Shown here: piece after piece, positions 28,094 to 39,018 of the stretch | How positions within the stretch are numbered: position 1 is the first letter of the stretch | Layout of the letters: every line of letters starts with the position of its first letter | NCBI GenBank assembly: GCA_900545305.1 | Contig: UQYD01000008.1 | Location: 4,392-68,391 of the forward strand | DNA from: an uncultured Eubacterium sp. | GTDB lineage: Bacteria > Bacillota > Clostridia > Lachnospirales > CAG-274 | Direction of reading: 5' to 3' | Length of the DNA: 64,000 nt | Program-made: the position numbers and the translations under genes | The notes under the pieces: generated by a model | Told to the model about the DNA's origin: nothing | The model's input: the letters and a program-made list of their open reading frames with translations, nothing else | Database searches by the model: none

Positions 28094-28936
28094 ATGCGTG
28101 AAATTCCTGTTTCAGAAATTACAGAGGCAGTTAAAAAACTTTGTATTTCAGCAAATTACAACCTTAATTCAGATGTATATTCTGCTATTGAGAATTCAAG
28201 GGATAATGAACAATCCCCAATAGGCAAAAACATTCTTTCTCAGCTTTTGGAAAATGCTGACCTTGCAAAAGAAAATTGCAAGCCTATTTGTCAGGATACA
28301 GGTATGGCAGTTATATTTATGGAAGTAGGTCAAGAAGTACACTTTACCGGTGGAAACATTACTGATGCAATAAATGAAGGTGTTCGTCAGGGTTACATTG
28401 AGGGCTATTTAAGAAAATCTGTTGTAAGCGACCCTATTTTAAGAGTCAATACAAAGGATAATACCCCTGCTATTATTCATTACAACATAGTTGAGGGAGA
28501 TAAGGTTAAAATTGATGTTGCTCCAAAGGGATTTGGTAGCGAAAATATGAGTAAAGTTTATATGCTCAAGCCTTCTGACGGTATTGAAGGTGTTAAAAAT
28601 GCCATTATTGACTGTATAGAAAAGGCCGGTCCTAATCCTTGCCCTCCTATGGTTGTTGGTGTGGGTATTGGTGGTAACTTTGAGAAATGTACAGAGCTTG
28701 CGAAAAAGGCACTTCTCCGTCCTGTAGGCAGTCATTCTGACAAAGAATATGTAAAGGAAATGGAAAAAGAACTTTTGGAAAGAGCCAATAACTTAGGTAT
28801 CGGACCTCAGGGCTTAGGTGGAAACACTACTGTACTTGGCATAAATATAGAAACCTTTGCAACTCATATTGCCGGTCTTCCTTTAGCCGTAAATATTAGT
28901 TGCCACGTTACTAGACATGGTCAGGTTACAATCTAG
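28094..28936 (+). CDS. Class I fumarate hydratase, alpha subunit
   Basis: 280 aa. Alpha part of a two-subunit iron-sulfur fumarase (L-tartrate dehydratase alpha family, TtdA-like), which interconverts fumarate and malate with an oxygen-sensitive [4Fe-4S] cluster. Cluster cysteines are expected in KPICQDTGMA, PNPCPPM and GGNFEKCTEL, all present. The ATG at 28094 follows GGAGG by 8 nt; an upstream TTG in frame is unlikely. The beta subunit is encoded 2.5 kb downstream, past a large membrane-protein gene. Confidence 0.92.
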   Translation: MREIPVSEITEAVKKLCISANYNLNSDVYSAIENSRDNEQSPIGKNILSQLLENADLAKENCKPICQDTGMAVIFMEVGQEVHFTGGNITDAINEGVRQGYIEGYLRKSVVSDPILRVNTKDNTPAIIHYNIVEGDKVKIDVAPKGFGSENMSKVYMLKPSDGIEGVKNAIIDCIEKAGPNPCPPMVVGVGIGGNFEKCTELAKKALLRPVGSHSDKEYVKEMEKELLERANNLGIGPQGLGGNTTVLGINIETFATHIAGLPLAVNISCHVTRHGQVTI

Positions 28937-28947
28937 GGGGAATAGTT

Positions 28948-31455
28948 GTGAATAAAGGATTTTTTAACTTCTGTTCTTTTAAGTCGAAAATTAAAGGATT
29001 GTATGAAAATCACAACAGCCTTTTTCTAATTACTTGTATAACCATTATTACTATATTGCTAGGTGGTCTGTTTGTGCATACAAGTCTGATGCCTAAAACC
29101 TATAAATCTAAGGACTTTGTTTCATCTGTGGTGCAAACTCCAGAGAAGAAAATTTCCAACAGAGCCGATGTAAATGGCATTTTTACATATGGTCCTTATA
29201 TTAACCTAAATAAGGGTCAATACAATATTACACTTGATTATTCAAGTACAAATGACCAAAAATTTGAAATTACCTACGGTAACGGTGGTCTTTACATTTA
29301 CGACAATGTGTTGCTAGCAGGTGAAAACTCAAAAACATTCAAGTTTAATGTACCGGAAGACATTTCTGACAAATCAGTAGAAATAAGAACTTATTACAAC
29401 GGAAAAGGTGATTTTTACTTAAAAGGCGTTCAGTTAGAACCTTTGGAAAAATCTTTCATTCCATTGTTGTATATTCTCTGTTTTGTGCTTTCCTCACTTT
29501 TGTGCTTCTTTGTTTTCAGAAGTGGCAAAAAATTAAGAGGACTTGCTATTGGCTATGTAGCTTTCCATTATATTGTGCTGTATCCTATAATGAGTAAGGG
29601 TCTTGTATCCATAGGTCTTACATTTTTAGTGGCAACTGTTATGACATTTGCCGTAAATTTCAGACTGAATATAGTTTCCTACGGCATAAAGACTATAGAA
29701 AAGCCTGTAGAAATTGTCTGCACACTTTTAAGCAGTTACTTGTTTACAAGTGGACTTATAATACTTCTTAATTCTGAGTCATTTAGCAATATTAATTTTG
29801 CCGGTAATGTAGACTTTCCTAATCTTATATTGGAAATACTTATTATCTTTAATGTTCTTATATTTATGCGTATACTTTTCTTCTCAAAGAAATTTACATA
29901 CGTTTTAACAGAGGTTTCAGCAGTATTTTTAGGCTTTGAGCTTATAACTCATATTACTGAAAGAAATATTTATTTTACTATGGGTGTCGTTGCAATAATA
30001 GGTTATATAACTTACTATCTTTGCAAACATAACCACTTAACCATAACAGACACAAAATTAAATGATACATTTGCATTTATTTTTATTACAGCACTTTTCC
30101 TTTTCTTCTGTGGATATTTTGGTACTATAACTATAGCAAAATACCGAGGTTTCTGTTCTCCAACATTTGACTTTGGTATATTCTCACAGATGTTTGGAAG
30201 TATGATAAAAACGGGAATACAGTACACTACTGTAGAAAGAAATGAGTTGCTTTCTCACTTTGCTGTACACTGTTCCCCTATATGGTACTTGATGTTGCCA
30301 TTTTACTTTATTTTCCCTACTCCTGAAACCTTGTTTGTTTGTCAGGTTGTACTTGTAGGTCTTGGTGTTTATCCTGTTTACCTGTTATGCAGGCATAAAA
30401 GCGACAATATACCTATTGCCCTTATTATTTGTATTATCTACTTGATAACTCCGGCTATGGTATGCCCTATGTACTATGATGTACACGAAACTTGCTTTTT
30501 ACCATTTCTCATTTTGTTCTTAATGTACTTTATTGAAACAAAGAAATGGCGTATGGCATTTTTGTTTACTTTACTTGTATTACTTGTAAAAGAGGACTCA
30601 GCCCTTTACATAGTACCAATAGCATTGTATTTAATTACAGCAAAAAAAGAATACAAGAGAGGTATTGTACTTTGTTTCATAGCTGTTGTTTACTTTGCTT
30701 TGGCTTATTCATTAGTAAACAGCTCTGGACACGATGTTGTAGCAGCAAGATACGGAATATATTGTCTACCTGGAGAAGAAGGCACAATGCCTATGTTTAA
30801 AAATATTATAAGAGACCCTGGTTTCTTGCTCCAGACTATGTTCCACGAGGATATGTTGACATTTGTACTTTACACTTTAGGTGTACTTCTTTTCATTCCT
30901 CTTATGGGTAAAAAGTTTTCAAACCTTTTCTTGCTTTTACCGTTTTTATTTATGCACCTTGCAACTAATTACCAGTATCAGCACGAAGTAGGTTATCAGT
31001 ATGCTTTTGGACCTTGTGCCCTTGTATTCTTCCTGTTTATACTTAATATATACAGATACCCTAAGAAAATAGCCTATGGCTTTGCCATAACAGCTCTCAT
31101 AGGTTCTTGCTTTGCTACTTACACATACAAAGGCAAGTTAAACTACTTTACAGAATATTACTTATCTAATAAAGAAGTATTTGACGAAACTGAATTAATG
31201 CTTGAAAAAGTTCCTAGTGATGTAACAGTTATTGCTAGTGATTTTCTTACAGCTCACCTACCTCAGGTGAAGGATATGTATGTATATCCTTATGATGACG
31301 GCAATATGCCGGATTACTATATCTTACAGCCTAGTTATATAGATAACTTTGATGATGTGGAAGAAGATATTTTATCTGAGGGTTACAAAGTTTTAGACGA
31401 AACAGATTTTGTAACAATATATGCTAAAAAAGATGCTAAACCATTAAATGACTAA
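28948..31455 (+). CDS. DUF2079 polytopic membrane protein
   Basis: 835 aa. An N-terminal helix, an outside beta-type domain (about residues 50-170), then some 12 or more helices. The DUF2079 signature is clear: SPTFDFGIFSQMFGSM and SHFAVHCSPIWYLMLPFYFIFP, and YYDVHETCFLPF. The family looks like glycosyltransferases of the GT-C type. Starts with GTG after AGGGGG, 11 nt past the alpha fumarase gene, and its stop overlaps a start-like ATG just before the beta fumarase gene. Its role in a fumarase operon is unexplained. Confidence 0.85.
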   Translation: MNKGFFNFCSFKSKIKGLYENHNSLFLITCITIITILLGGLFVHTSLMPKTYKSKDFVSSVVQTPEKKISNRADVNGIFTYGPYINLNKGQYNITLDYSSTNDQKFEITYGNGGLYIYDNVLLAGENSKTFKFNVPEDISDKSVEIRTYYNGKGDFYLKGVQLEPLEKSFIPLLYILCFVLSSLLCFFVFRSGKKLRGLAIGYVAFHYIVLYPIMSKGLVSIGLTFLVATVMTFAVNFRLNIVSYGIKTIEKPVEIVCTLLSSYLFTSGLIILLNSESFSNINFAGNVDFPNLILEILIIFNVLIFMRILFFSKKFTYVLTEVSAVFLGFELITHITERNIYFTMGVVAIIGYITYYLCKHNHLTITDTKLNDTFAFIFITALFLFFCGYFGTITIAKYRGFCSPTFDFGIFSQMFGSMIKTGIQYTTVERNELLSHFAVHCSPIWYLMLPFYFIFPTPETLFVCQVVLVGLGVYPVYLLCRHKSDNIPIALIICIIYLITPAMVCPMYYDVHETCFLPFLILFLMYFIETKKWRMAFLFTLLVLLVKEDSALYIVPIALYLITAKKEYKRGIVLCFIAVVYFALAYSLVNSSGHDVVAARYGIYCLPGEEGTMPMFKNIIRDPGFLLQTMFHEDMLTFVLYTLGVLLFIPLMGKKFSNLFLLLPFLFMHLATNYQYQHEVGYQYAFGPCALVFFLFILNIYRYPKKIAYGFAITALIGSCFATYTYKGKLNYFTEYYLSNKEVFDETELMLEKVPSDVTVIASDFLTAHLPQVKDMYVYPYDDGNMPDYYILQPSYIDNFDDVEEDILSEGYKVLDETDFVTIYAKKDAKPLND

Positions 31456-31468
31456 AGGAGGTTTTAAA

Positions 31469-32017
31469 ATGGAAATCAATATTACAACTCCTATATCTCG
31501 TGAAAAGGCAAAAAGCCTTAAAGCCGGAGATATGGTTAAAATAACTGGTGTTATTTATACAGCAAGAGATGCAGCCCACAAGAGAATGTTAGAAAATCTC
31601 CACAAGGGTATTGCCCTTCCTGTAGACTTAAAAGACCAGACTATATACTTTGCCGGTCCTGCTCCTGCAAAGCCTAATGAACCTATTGGTTCAGTTGGTC
31701 CGACTACCAGCTACAGAATGGACGCTTATTCTCCTGAAACCATTGAACTTGGTCTTACTTGTATGATAGGCAAGGGAGCAAGAAGCAAAGAAGTTGTAGA
31801 CGCAATGAAGAAATATAGTGCTGTTTATATTGGTGCTGTTGGTGGTGCCGGTGCTTTAATAAGCCAGTGTGTCAAGAAATGCGAAGTTGTGGATTATGCC
31901 GATTTAGGTTCTGAAGCAATACACCGTCTTGAAGTTGTAGATTTTCCCGGTATTGTTATTATTGACAGCGAAGGAAACAGCCTTTACGAAACTGAACCAC
32001 CAAAATACAAAAAATAA
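31469..32017 (+). CDS. Class I fumarate hydratase, beta subunit
   Basis: 182 aa, TtdB/FumA C-terminal family. Motifs DAAHKRMLE, YFAGPAPAKP and GPTTSYRMDAYSP are typical; the last carries substrate contacts in class I fumarases. AAAGGAGG stands 7 nt before the ATG at 31469. Completes the enzyme encoded by the alpha gene at 28094. Confidence 0.92.
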   Translation: MEINITTPISREKAKSLKAGDMVKITGVIYTARDAAHKRMLENLHKGIALPVDLKDQTIYFAGPAPAKPNEPIGSVGPTTSYRMDAYSPETIELGLTCMIGKGARSKEVVDAMKKYSAVYIGAVGGAGALISQCVKKCEVVDYADLGSEAIHRLEVVDFPGIVIIDSEGNSLYETEPPKYKK

Positions 32018-32047
32018 ACCATTCTAAAAGTCGATATTATAAACTCA

Positions 32048-32095
32048 CAAAAGGTGATTAAAAGTGGTATTTTTGCTACTTTTGATTACCTTTTT
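32048..32095 (+). terminator. Terminator of the fumarase operon
   Basis: A long imperfect stem of about 18 bp from AAAAGGTGATTAAAAGT to ACTTTTGATTACCTTTT, ending in a T run. Confidence 0.85.
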
Positions 32096-32240
32096 TATTT
32101 TTAAGCATACTATTTTTAATAAAGTTTTTTCAATAATTTCTTTAAAAAATTTACTAAAATATCCCCTTTTATTAATAAAATACAGCTTTTTGCATAAAAT
32201 ACAATTATAAAAGTTGTTATATTTCACTAATTTAATTTTA

Positions 32241-32269
32241 TTGACAAATAACATTATAAGGCTTATAAT
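32241..32269 (+). promoter_or_regulatory. Consensus promoter of gdhA
   Basis: TTGACA (32241-32246), 17-nt spacer, TATAAT (32264-32269): a perfect sigma-A promoter. It leaves a leader of about 138 nt. Confidence 0.85.
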
Positions 32270-32298
32270 TCTAATTAAGGGATGCAATGAAGCGTTTT

Positions 32299-32330
32299 AT
32301 ACAGCCGTCATTGTACGACTGTATTTTTTT
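32299..32330 (+). terminator. Intrinsic terminator inside the gdhA leader (possible attenuator)
   Basis: ATACAGCCGT and ACGACTGTAT form a 10-position stem with one mismatch and a 6-nt loop, followed by seven Ts (32324-32330). It lies between the promoter and gdhA, 83 nt before the ATG. Confidence 0.7.
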
Positions 32331-32386
32331 GTAAAACCACCAATTTTACATAATAAACTACTTTATTCCCCACAACATATTAATAA

Positions 32387-33745
<1,359 letters not shown>

Positions 33746-33771
33746 AATATAAATTAAATACAATACTATAT

Positions 33772-33802
33772 AAGGGTTCAGCTTTTGCTGAACCCTTCTT
33801 TT
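33772..33802 (+). terminator. Terminator of gdhA
   Basis: AAGGGTTCAGC, TTTT, GCTGAACCCTT: 11-bp perfect stem, then CTTTT. Confidence 0.9.
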
Positions 33803-33812
33803 ATATGTATGA

Positions 33813-33837
33813 AAAAAGGGAGCTTTTTAAGCTCCCA
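33813..33837 (-). terminator. Terminator of the GDPD gene
   Basis: GGGAGC/GCTCCC stem (33818-33836) followed by TTTTTT in the minus direction. Confidence 0.88.
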
Positions 33838-33849
33838 CTATTATTCTTG

Positions 33850-35736
33850 TTATGCTCCCTCAATACCTGTAACATCTTCTAATATTCTGTTAGTTTTCTT
33901 GATATTTTCCTTTGAATTGTCACTTTCTTTTAATTGATTAAGCACTATTGAAAATACATCATCTCCATGAGTTGCTATAGCAGATTTCGCTCCTGCCACG
34001 TTATCAGTAATAATATTATCTACTTCTAATTCAACACATTTCTTTAAAGAATCCTCATCATTGACTGTCCAAACGTGTATTTCTTTATTTAGTTTATGGG
34101 CTCTTTCTACAACTCGACCATTTACGAAAGTAGTTTCCATACTGAAAAAGTCCACACAAGGCAAATCATAAAACTCGCCCATGGCAACAGCCATAATATA
34201 GCCCGTCTTTATTTTTGGATTACACTCTTTTACTTTTCTTAAAGCCCTATAATCCAAAGATGTAACAACACATTTGTCTACAAAGTCGGTATTTTCTATT
34301 ATCTTTACAACATCAGAGACAAAATCCTCTGAATCATTGTTTCCTGTTTTTATTTCAATGTTTAGCTTTATTTTACCTTTACAAACATTTATAACATCTT
34401 CCAGTTTAGGAACTGTACATTTATTCCCATTTACCTCTATACAAGGTATTTTTTGAAGTTCCTCATAAGTTAAATCTCTGACATTTATATCCTGCCCTGT
34501 CATTTCCTTTAAACTGGCATCGTGGGTAACTACAATTACATTATCCTTTGTCTGTCTTACGTCCAGTTCTCCGTAGTCTGCCCCCTCTTTTATAGCCTCT
34601 TTAAAAGCCGGTATAGTGTTAGGCATAGTCACTGTAGAATTACCTCTGTGAGCCGTAACCTCTATTTTAGAGTACAATTCATCATAAATATTTGAATCAA
34701 AAATCACATAACTTACTAAAAAAATAACCAGTACAGTAAGCAAGCTACCAATAACAATCAAAAACTTAAAAATGCCTTTACCCTTAGCCACAAATGCCAG
34801 TAAACGATATTCTTTTCTCTTTTCTTTCTTAGAAAAAGTATCGTCATTGTTGTTACTATACTTATAATACATAGAAGAAATTACAGCAAAGTCTACAACT
34901 ACTGTAAGGCTAGTAAATATGCCACTGAATATTGGCACAGATATTGTATATAAGGTCCATAAAATGGCTACAACAGCATTGTTATGTAAATACAAATACA
35001 TAATTAGGACATAAATTATAACCGTCATACATATAAGTAAGCCTATAGTTAAACTAAGTAAAATCTTAATTCCCAAAAAGTTTTTTAATATTTTAAAATA
35101 TCTTTTCTTTGTAAGTCCTATACTTTCCTTAATAGCTCCTAAAGCCCTTCTGTTTTCGTAAAAGAAATAGTTATATATAAATATCAACGAGATATTTGCT
35201 AAAAATACTACTATAAAAATTATCTTCAAAAGTATGTTAAGAACCTGTTTTGAGTCAATATACATTTGTATATATTCTGGAATTTTAACAACTTTGGCAA
35301 TACTTGAGTCCATTGTAAAATTCATCAAGCACAAAAGACATAGACTTATAAATATTATTATTAAATTATAGGGTTTAAAAATATTTGCTGTCTTTTCTCC
35401 TCCCAAAATAAGCATTTGTGTAAAAGACAGTTTTTTATTAAAATGAGAGTATTTATATGATGTTAATAGTACACTTATTTCATATATTAATGTAAAAACC
35501 AATATACAGCCTATTATAAGCATAGTTATCAATATAACAGGGTTAAACATAGCCCTTGTCATTCTATCTAAAGAAACATAGCCTATACCTGAAATCTTTA
35601 AACCTGTTCTCCAAAGTAAGGAGCAAACAGGCCATATAATGACAACAAAAGCTAGTTTATACAAAAGTTCAAACCAAAATAGTCTTTTCCAATCTTTCTT
35701 TATCAGACCTATTGATTTTTTCAAAATTTCCCTCAC
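33850..35736 (-). CDS. Membrane glycerophosphoryl diester phosphodiesterase
   Basis: 628 aa. An N-terminal membrane domain of about eight helices (residues 1-350; GDPDase membrane family) and a C-terminal GDPD barrel (about 360-600). Catalytic motifs are VTAHRGNST and ELDVRQTKD with VVTHD (HxxDxD-like), then EIKTG. It hydrolyses glycerophosphodiesters, such as lipid or teichoic acid breakdown products, near the membrane. The GTG start lies just after AAGGGTGG. It follows the CLC gene by 48 nt and could be transcribed with it. Confidence 0.9.
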   Translation of the reverse strand: MREILKKSIGLIKKDWKRLFWFELLYKLAFVVIIWPVCSLLWRTGLKISGIGYVSLDRMTRAMFNPVILITMLIIGCILVFTLIYEISVLLTSYKYSHFNKKLSFTQMLILGGEKTANIFKPYNLIIIFISLCLLCLMNFTMDSSIAKVVKIPEYIQMYIDSKQVLNILLKIIFIVVFLANISLIFIYNYFFYENRRALGAIKESIGLTKKRYFKILKNFLGIKILLSLTIGLLICMTVIIYVLIMYLYLHNNAVVAILWTLYTISVPIFSGIFTSLTVVVDFAVISSMYYKYSNNNDDTFSKKEKRKEYRLLAFVAKGKGIFKFLIVIGSLLTVLVIFLVSYVIFDSNIYDELYSKIEVTAHRGNSTVTMPNTIPAFKEAIKEGADYGELDVRQTKDNVIVVTHDASLKEMTGQDINVRDLTYEELQKIPCIEVNGNKCTVPKLEDVINVCKGKIKLNIEIKTGNNDSEDFVSDVVKIIENTDFVDKCVVTSLDYRALRKVKECNPKIKTGYIMAVAMGEFYDLPCVDFFSMETTFVNGRVVERAHKLNKEIHVWTVNDEDSLKKCVELEVDNIITDNVAGAKSAIATHGDDVFSIVLNQLKESDNSKENIKKTNRILEDVTGIEGA

Positions 35737-35784
35737 AATACCACCCTTTCTACAGTAAATGGTATCACAAACCTAAAATAAAAT

Positions 35785-36984
35785 CTACACTAACTTTCCT
35801 TTTAATATCTCCTGAGCAGAATATATTGATTTATTGCCGTTTAAAACATAGGCTATAATACAAACTACAACAAACATAGTCATATTTTGTGACCCAAAGA
35901 CCTCAAGACCTATAAGCATAGGAGCTATAAGTGTATTTGTGGCACTACCAAATACAGCGGCATAGCCTAAAGATGCTGTCACCACAGGATTAAGCCCCAT
36001 TGCACCACCTAAAACATAGCCTAAAGATGCACCAATGGCAAACAACGGCGTAACTTCTCCACCTTGAAAACCAATAGAAAGCGTTATAACTGTAAAGGCA
36101 ATTTTTAGTATAAAATCATAGGAATATACAGTACCGTCATTAAAACAGTTATTTATAATATTTGTACCAAGTCCACAGTATCTGCCACCTAAAACGATGA
36201 AAAGCAATACAGCCAAAGGAATTGACACAACACCTATTCTAACATAGGGATTTTTAAACTTGTTTCCCATAAAAGCCTTTAATTTAGACAAGGAATATGA
36301 GAATACCTTTCCTGCTAAGCCAAAGGCAATACCCAATATTACAATCTTTACAACAGCCTTTTCATCTATTGAAATAGTGTCATTAATATTTACAAAGAAT
36401 TTTTCCAAACCCAACAAATGAGATGTAGTGCTTGCCACATATGCCCCAACAAAAGCCGGCAAAAGTGCTTCATACTCTAAAACACCTACTGTAATTACTT
36501 CAATGGCAAAAAACAGTGCTGCCAATGGTGTTTGAAAAAGTCCACCAAAACCTGCTGACATACCTACAATAGCCATTACCTTGCCGTTGTTTGGTAAATT
36601 CAATCTTTTGCTTATATTGTGTGAAAGTGTTGCACCTATTTGTACAGCCACACCCTCTCTACCGGCACTACCACCAAATAAGTGTGTTATCCAAGTACCA
36701 ATCATTACAAGAGGTATAAGTGCCTTTGGTATGCCCTCTCTTTTTTCCTGTGTTGTTTCCAAAACAAGGGACATACCTTTTAAACTTTCTTTACTGCATT
36801 TGTTGTACATATATATTATAAGTAGTCCGGCTATAGGTAAAAAAGGCAAAAGCATTTTATAGTGTTCAGTTCTAAAGTCTGTTATAAAAAGCAATACCCT
36901 GCCAAAAAGTGCATCAATAGCACCTACAACAATTCCCACAACTACAGCCAACAATACATATATAGATATATTCTTAATTTTCAT
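35785..36984 (-). CDS. CLC-F type fluoride/H+ antiporter
   Basis: 399 aa CLC-family protein. In the ion path it has GREGVAVQIG where chloride CLCs have GREGP, and KGMSLV with Met at the position of the central Ser; both are traits of the fluoride-exporting CLC-F clade. GFQGGEVTPLF is also present. Upstream lies a fluoride riboswitch, so the gene should be induced by fluoride. The ATG at 36984 is chosen (GGAGG, 6-7 nt); a longer form would read back into the riboswitch. Proteins like this expel F- driven by H+. Confidence 0.92.
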   Translation of the reverse strand: MKIKNISIYVLLAVVVGIVVGAIDALFGRVLLFITDFRTEHYKMLLPFLPIAGLLIIYMYNKCSKESLKGMSLVLETTQEKREGIPKALIPLVMIGTWITHLFGGSAGREGVAVQIGATLSHNISKRLNLPNNGKVMAIVGMSAGFGGLFQTPLAALFFAIEVITVGVLEYEALLPAFVGAYVASTTSHLLGLEKFFVNINDTISIDEKAVVKIVILGIAFGLAGKVFSYSLSKLKAFMGNKFKNPYVRIGVVSIPLAVLLFIVLGGRYCGLGTNIINNCFNDGTVYSYDFILKIAFTVITLSIGFQGGEVTPLFAIGASLGYVLGGAMGLNPVVTASLGYAAVFGSATNTLIAPMLIGLEVFGSQNMTMFVVVCIIAYVLNGNKSIYSAQEILKGKLV

Positions 36985-37013
36985 TTTATCCTCCAATTTT
37001 CCTATAAACGCAG

Positions 37014-37108
37014 AAAAGCTGATGATTTCTGCGTACCAAAATAAAAACGCAGACGTCATCAGCCCTTCGGCAGTTCAGGACAAAGTCCTAGGGAGAACAT
37101 CATTCCCT
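37014..37108 (-). ncRNA. Fluoride riboswitch (crcB motif) with terminator
   Basis: Minus-strand leader of the CLC-F gene. Aptamer: GGGA-ATGATGTTC-TCCC (37107-37091), a side hairpin AGGAC-TTT-GTCCT, then AACTGCC-GAA-GGGCTGATGACGTCTG. The loop GATGT can pair with ACGTC, giving the pseudoknot of the class. The segment GCTGATGA (37063-37056) is also the left arm of a terminator whose right arm is TCATCAGC (37025-37018), followed by TTTT. Fluoride binding would keep that arm in the aptamer and allow transcription. Confidence 0.9.
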
Positions 37109-37117
37109 ATTATAAAA

Positions 37118-38383
37118 TTAGTATTTCTTAATACCAATATCTTTTCTGAAGTGTTTATCCTTAAAGTCGATTTTAGCAACACCTTCATAAGCTGTTTTAA
37201 TAGCTTCATCAAGGTTTTCGCCTACACCTGTAACACCTAAAACTCTACCACCGTTAGTTACAAACTTACCGTCCTTTAAAGCTGTACCAGCATGGAAAAC
37301 TGTAATATTATCCATAGCTTCAGCATCTTCAAGACCAGTAATTTCATAACCCTTCTTGTAGCTTACAGGGTAACCACCACTTGCCATAACTACGCAAGCT
37401 GCTGCATTATCTTCCCACTGAACATCAACCTTATCAAGAGTACCGTCTACACAAGCCTCAAAAATTTCCATAAGGTCAGTTTTAAGTCTAGGAAGTACAA
37501 CCTGAGTTTCAGGGTCTCCAAAACGTGCATTGTATTCAATAACTTTCATACCCTTTGGAGTAAGCATAAGTCCAAAGAAAATAATACCCTTGAAAGTTCT
37601 GCCTTCTTCATTAAGAGCATCAACTGTTGGCTGATAAATTGTCTTCATACATTCTTCGGCAAGTTCCTTTGTGTATACTCTACTAGGAGAGAAAGTACCC
37701 ATACCACCTGTATTAAGACCTTCGTCATTATCATAAGCTCTCTTATGGTCCTGAGCAGATACCATAGGAACAATAGTCTTACCATCGCAGAAAGAAAGTA
37801 CAGACATTTCCGGACCAGTTAAAAATTCTTCAATAACAACTGTATTACCACTATCGCCAAACTTCTTATCAAGCATAATTTCCTTTAAGCCTTCAAGAGC
37901 TTCTTCTAATGTGTTGCAAATAAGAACGCCCTTACCTAAAGCAAGACCATCAGCCTTTAAAACTACTGGGAAATTGCCATTTTTAACGTGTTCAACAGCT
38001 AAATCATAATCACTGAAAGTACCATATTCAGCAGTAGGAATGTTATACTTACGCATAAGTTCCTTACTGAATGCCTTACTACCTTCAATAATAGCTGCAT
38101 TTGCTCTAGGTCCGAAAATTCTAAGACCTTCTTTTTCAAAAGCATCAACAATACCACCAACAAGTGGGTCGTCCATACCTACAACTGTAAAGTCAATGCC
38201 TTCGTTCTTAACAAACTCAATGAGCTTGTGAAATTCCATAGCACCAATGTTTACTAATTCAGCAAGCTGACCAATACCAGCATTACCTGGTGCACAATAA
38301 ATCTTATCAACCTTTGGGCTTTGAGAAAGTTTCCAAACAATTGCGTGTTCTCTACCACCACTACCAACAACTAAAACTTTCAT
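37118..38383 (-). CDS. purD: Phosphoribosylamine-glycine ligase
   Basis: 421 aa; joins phosphoribosylamine and glycine with ATP to give GAR, step two of purine synthesis. N-terminal MKVLVVGSGGREHAIVWKL, ATP-grasp core with KADGLALGKGVLI, and the signature RFGDPETQVVLPRL near residue 290 are present. Last gene of purM-purN-purD; it follows purN without a gap. The fluoride riboswitch starts 10 nt after its stop. Confidence 0.97.
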   Translation of the reverse strand: MKVLVVGSGGREHAIVWKLSQSPKVDKIYCAPGNAGIGQLAELVNIGAMEFHKLIEFVKNEGIDFTVVGMDDPLVGGIVDAFEKEGLRIFGPRANAAIIEGSKAFSKELMRKYNIPTAEYGTFSDYDLAVEHVKNGNFPVVLKADGLALGKGVLICNTLEEALEGLKEIMLDKKFGDSGNTVVIEEFLTGPEMSVLSFCDGKTIVPMVSAQDHKRAYDNDEGLNTGGMGTFSPSRVYTKELAEECMKTIYQPTVDALNEEGRTFKGIIFFGLMLTPKGMKVIEYNARFGDPETQVVLPRLKTDLMEIFEACVDGTLDKVDVQWEDNAAACVVMASGGYPVSYKKGYEITGLEDAEAMDNITVFHAGTALKDGKFVTNGGRVLGVTGVGENLDEAIKTAYEGVAKIDFKDKHFRKDIGIKKY

Positions 38384-39004
38384 TTACTTTAATCTCCTTA
38401 CCTTATCGCCATGCACCTGTAATTTACCCTGTGCATAAAGGCTTATTGCCTCTGGATATATAACCCATTCTGCCTGTTCCATAACTCTCTTTTGTAAAAC
38501 TTCCGGAGTATCATCATCTAAAACTTCAACAGCCTTCTGAAGTATAATAGGACCTGCATCAGTAATAGGCGAAACAAAGTGAACAGTAGCACCTGTAACC
38601 TTAACACCCTTTTCAAGGGCAGCCTTATGAACTCTAAGTCCATAAAAGCCGTCGCCACAAAAGCTAGGAATAAGTGCTGGGTGAATATTCATAATCTTGT
38701 TTTCAAAAGCCTTTATAAATTCTTCACCTAATATTGTCATATATCCTGCCAATATAATTAAATCTACATTCATTGACTTAAAATGGTCAATAAGTGCCTT
38801 TTCAAAGCCACCGTTAGGGTAGTCCTTTTTGCTAATAACTACAGAAGGAATATTGTGCTTAGCTGCTCTTTCCATAGCATAAGCACCTTCCTTACTGCTG
38901 ACTACAGTAACGACCTGACCGTCTATTTTTCCTGCATCAATGGCATCAAGAACAGCCTGTAAGTTAGTTCCTCCACCACTGACCATTGCACCAATTCTAA
39001 TCAT
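38384..39004 (-). CDS. purN: Phosphoribosylglycinamide formyltransferase
   Basis: 206 aa; transfers a formyl group from 10-formyl-THF to GAR. Motifs RIGAMVSGGGTNLQAVLDAI and MNIHPALIPSF followed by VTGATVHFVSPITDAGPI are conserved, including the Asn-His-Asp catalytic set. Sits between purM (14 nt upstream) and purD. Confidence 0.96.
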   Translation of the reverse strand: MIRIGAMVSGGGTNLQAVLDAIDAGKIDGQVVTVVSSKEGAYAMERAAKHNIPSVVISKKDYPNGGFEKALIDHFKSMNVDLIILAGYMTILGEEFIKAFENKIMNIHPALIPSFCGDGFYGLRVHKAALEKGVKVTGATVHFVSPITDAGPIILQKAVEVLDDDTPEVLQKRVMEQAEWVIYPEAISLYAQGKLQVHGDKVRRLK

Positions 39005-39018
39005 TGAAGAACCTCCAA

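Noticed and set aside
37109..37137. TTGGTA-17-TATAAT as promoter of the fluoride riboswitch
   Set aside because: Transcription would start inside the aptamer's first stem, so read-through from purD or another start is as likely.
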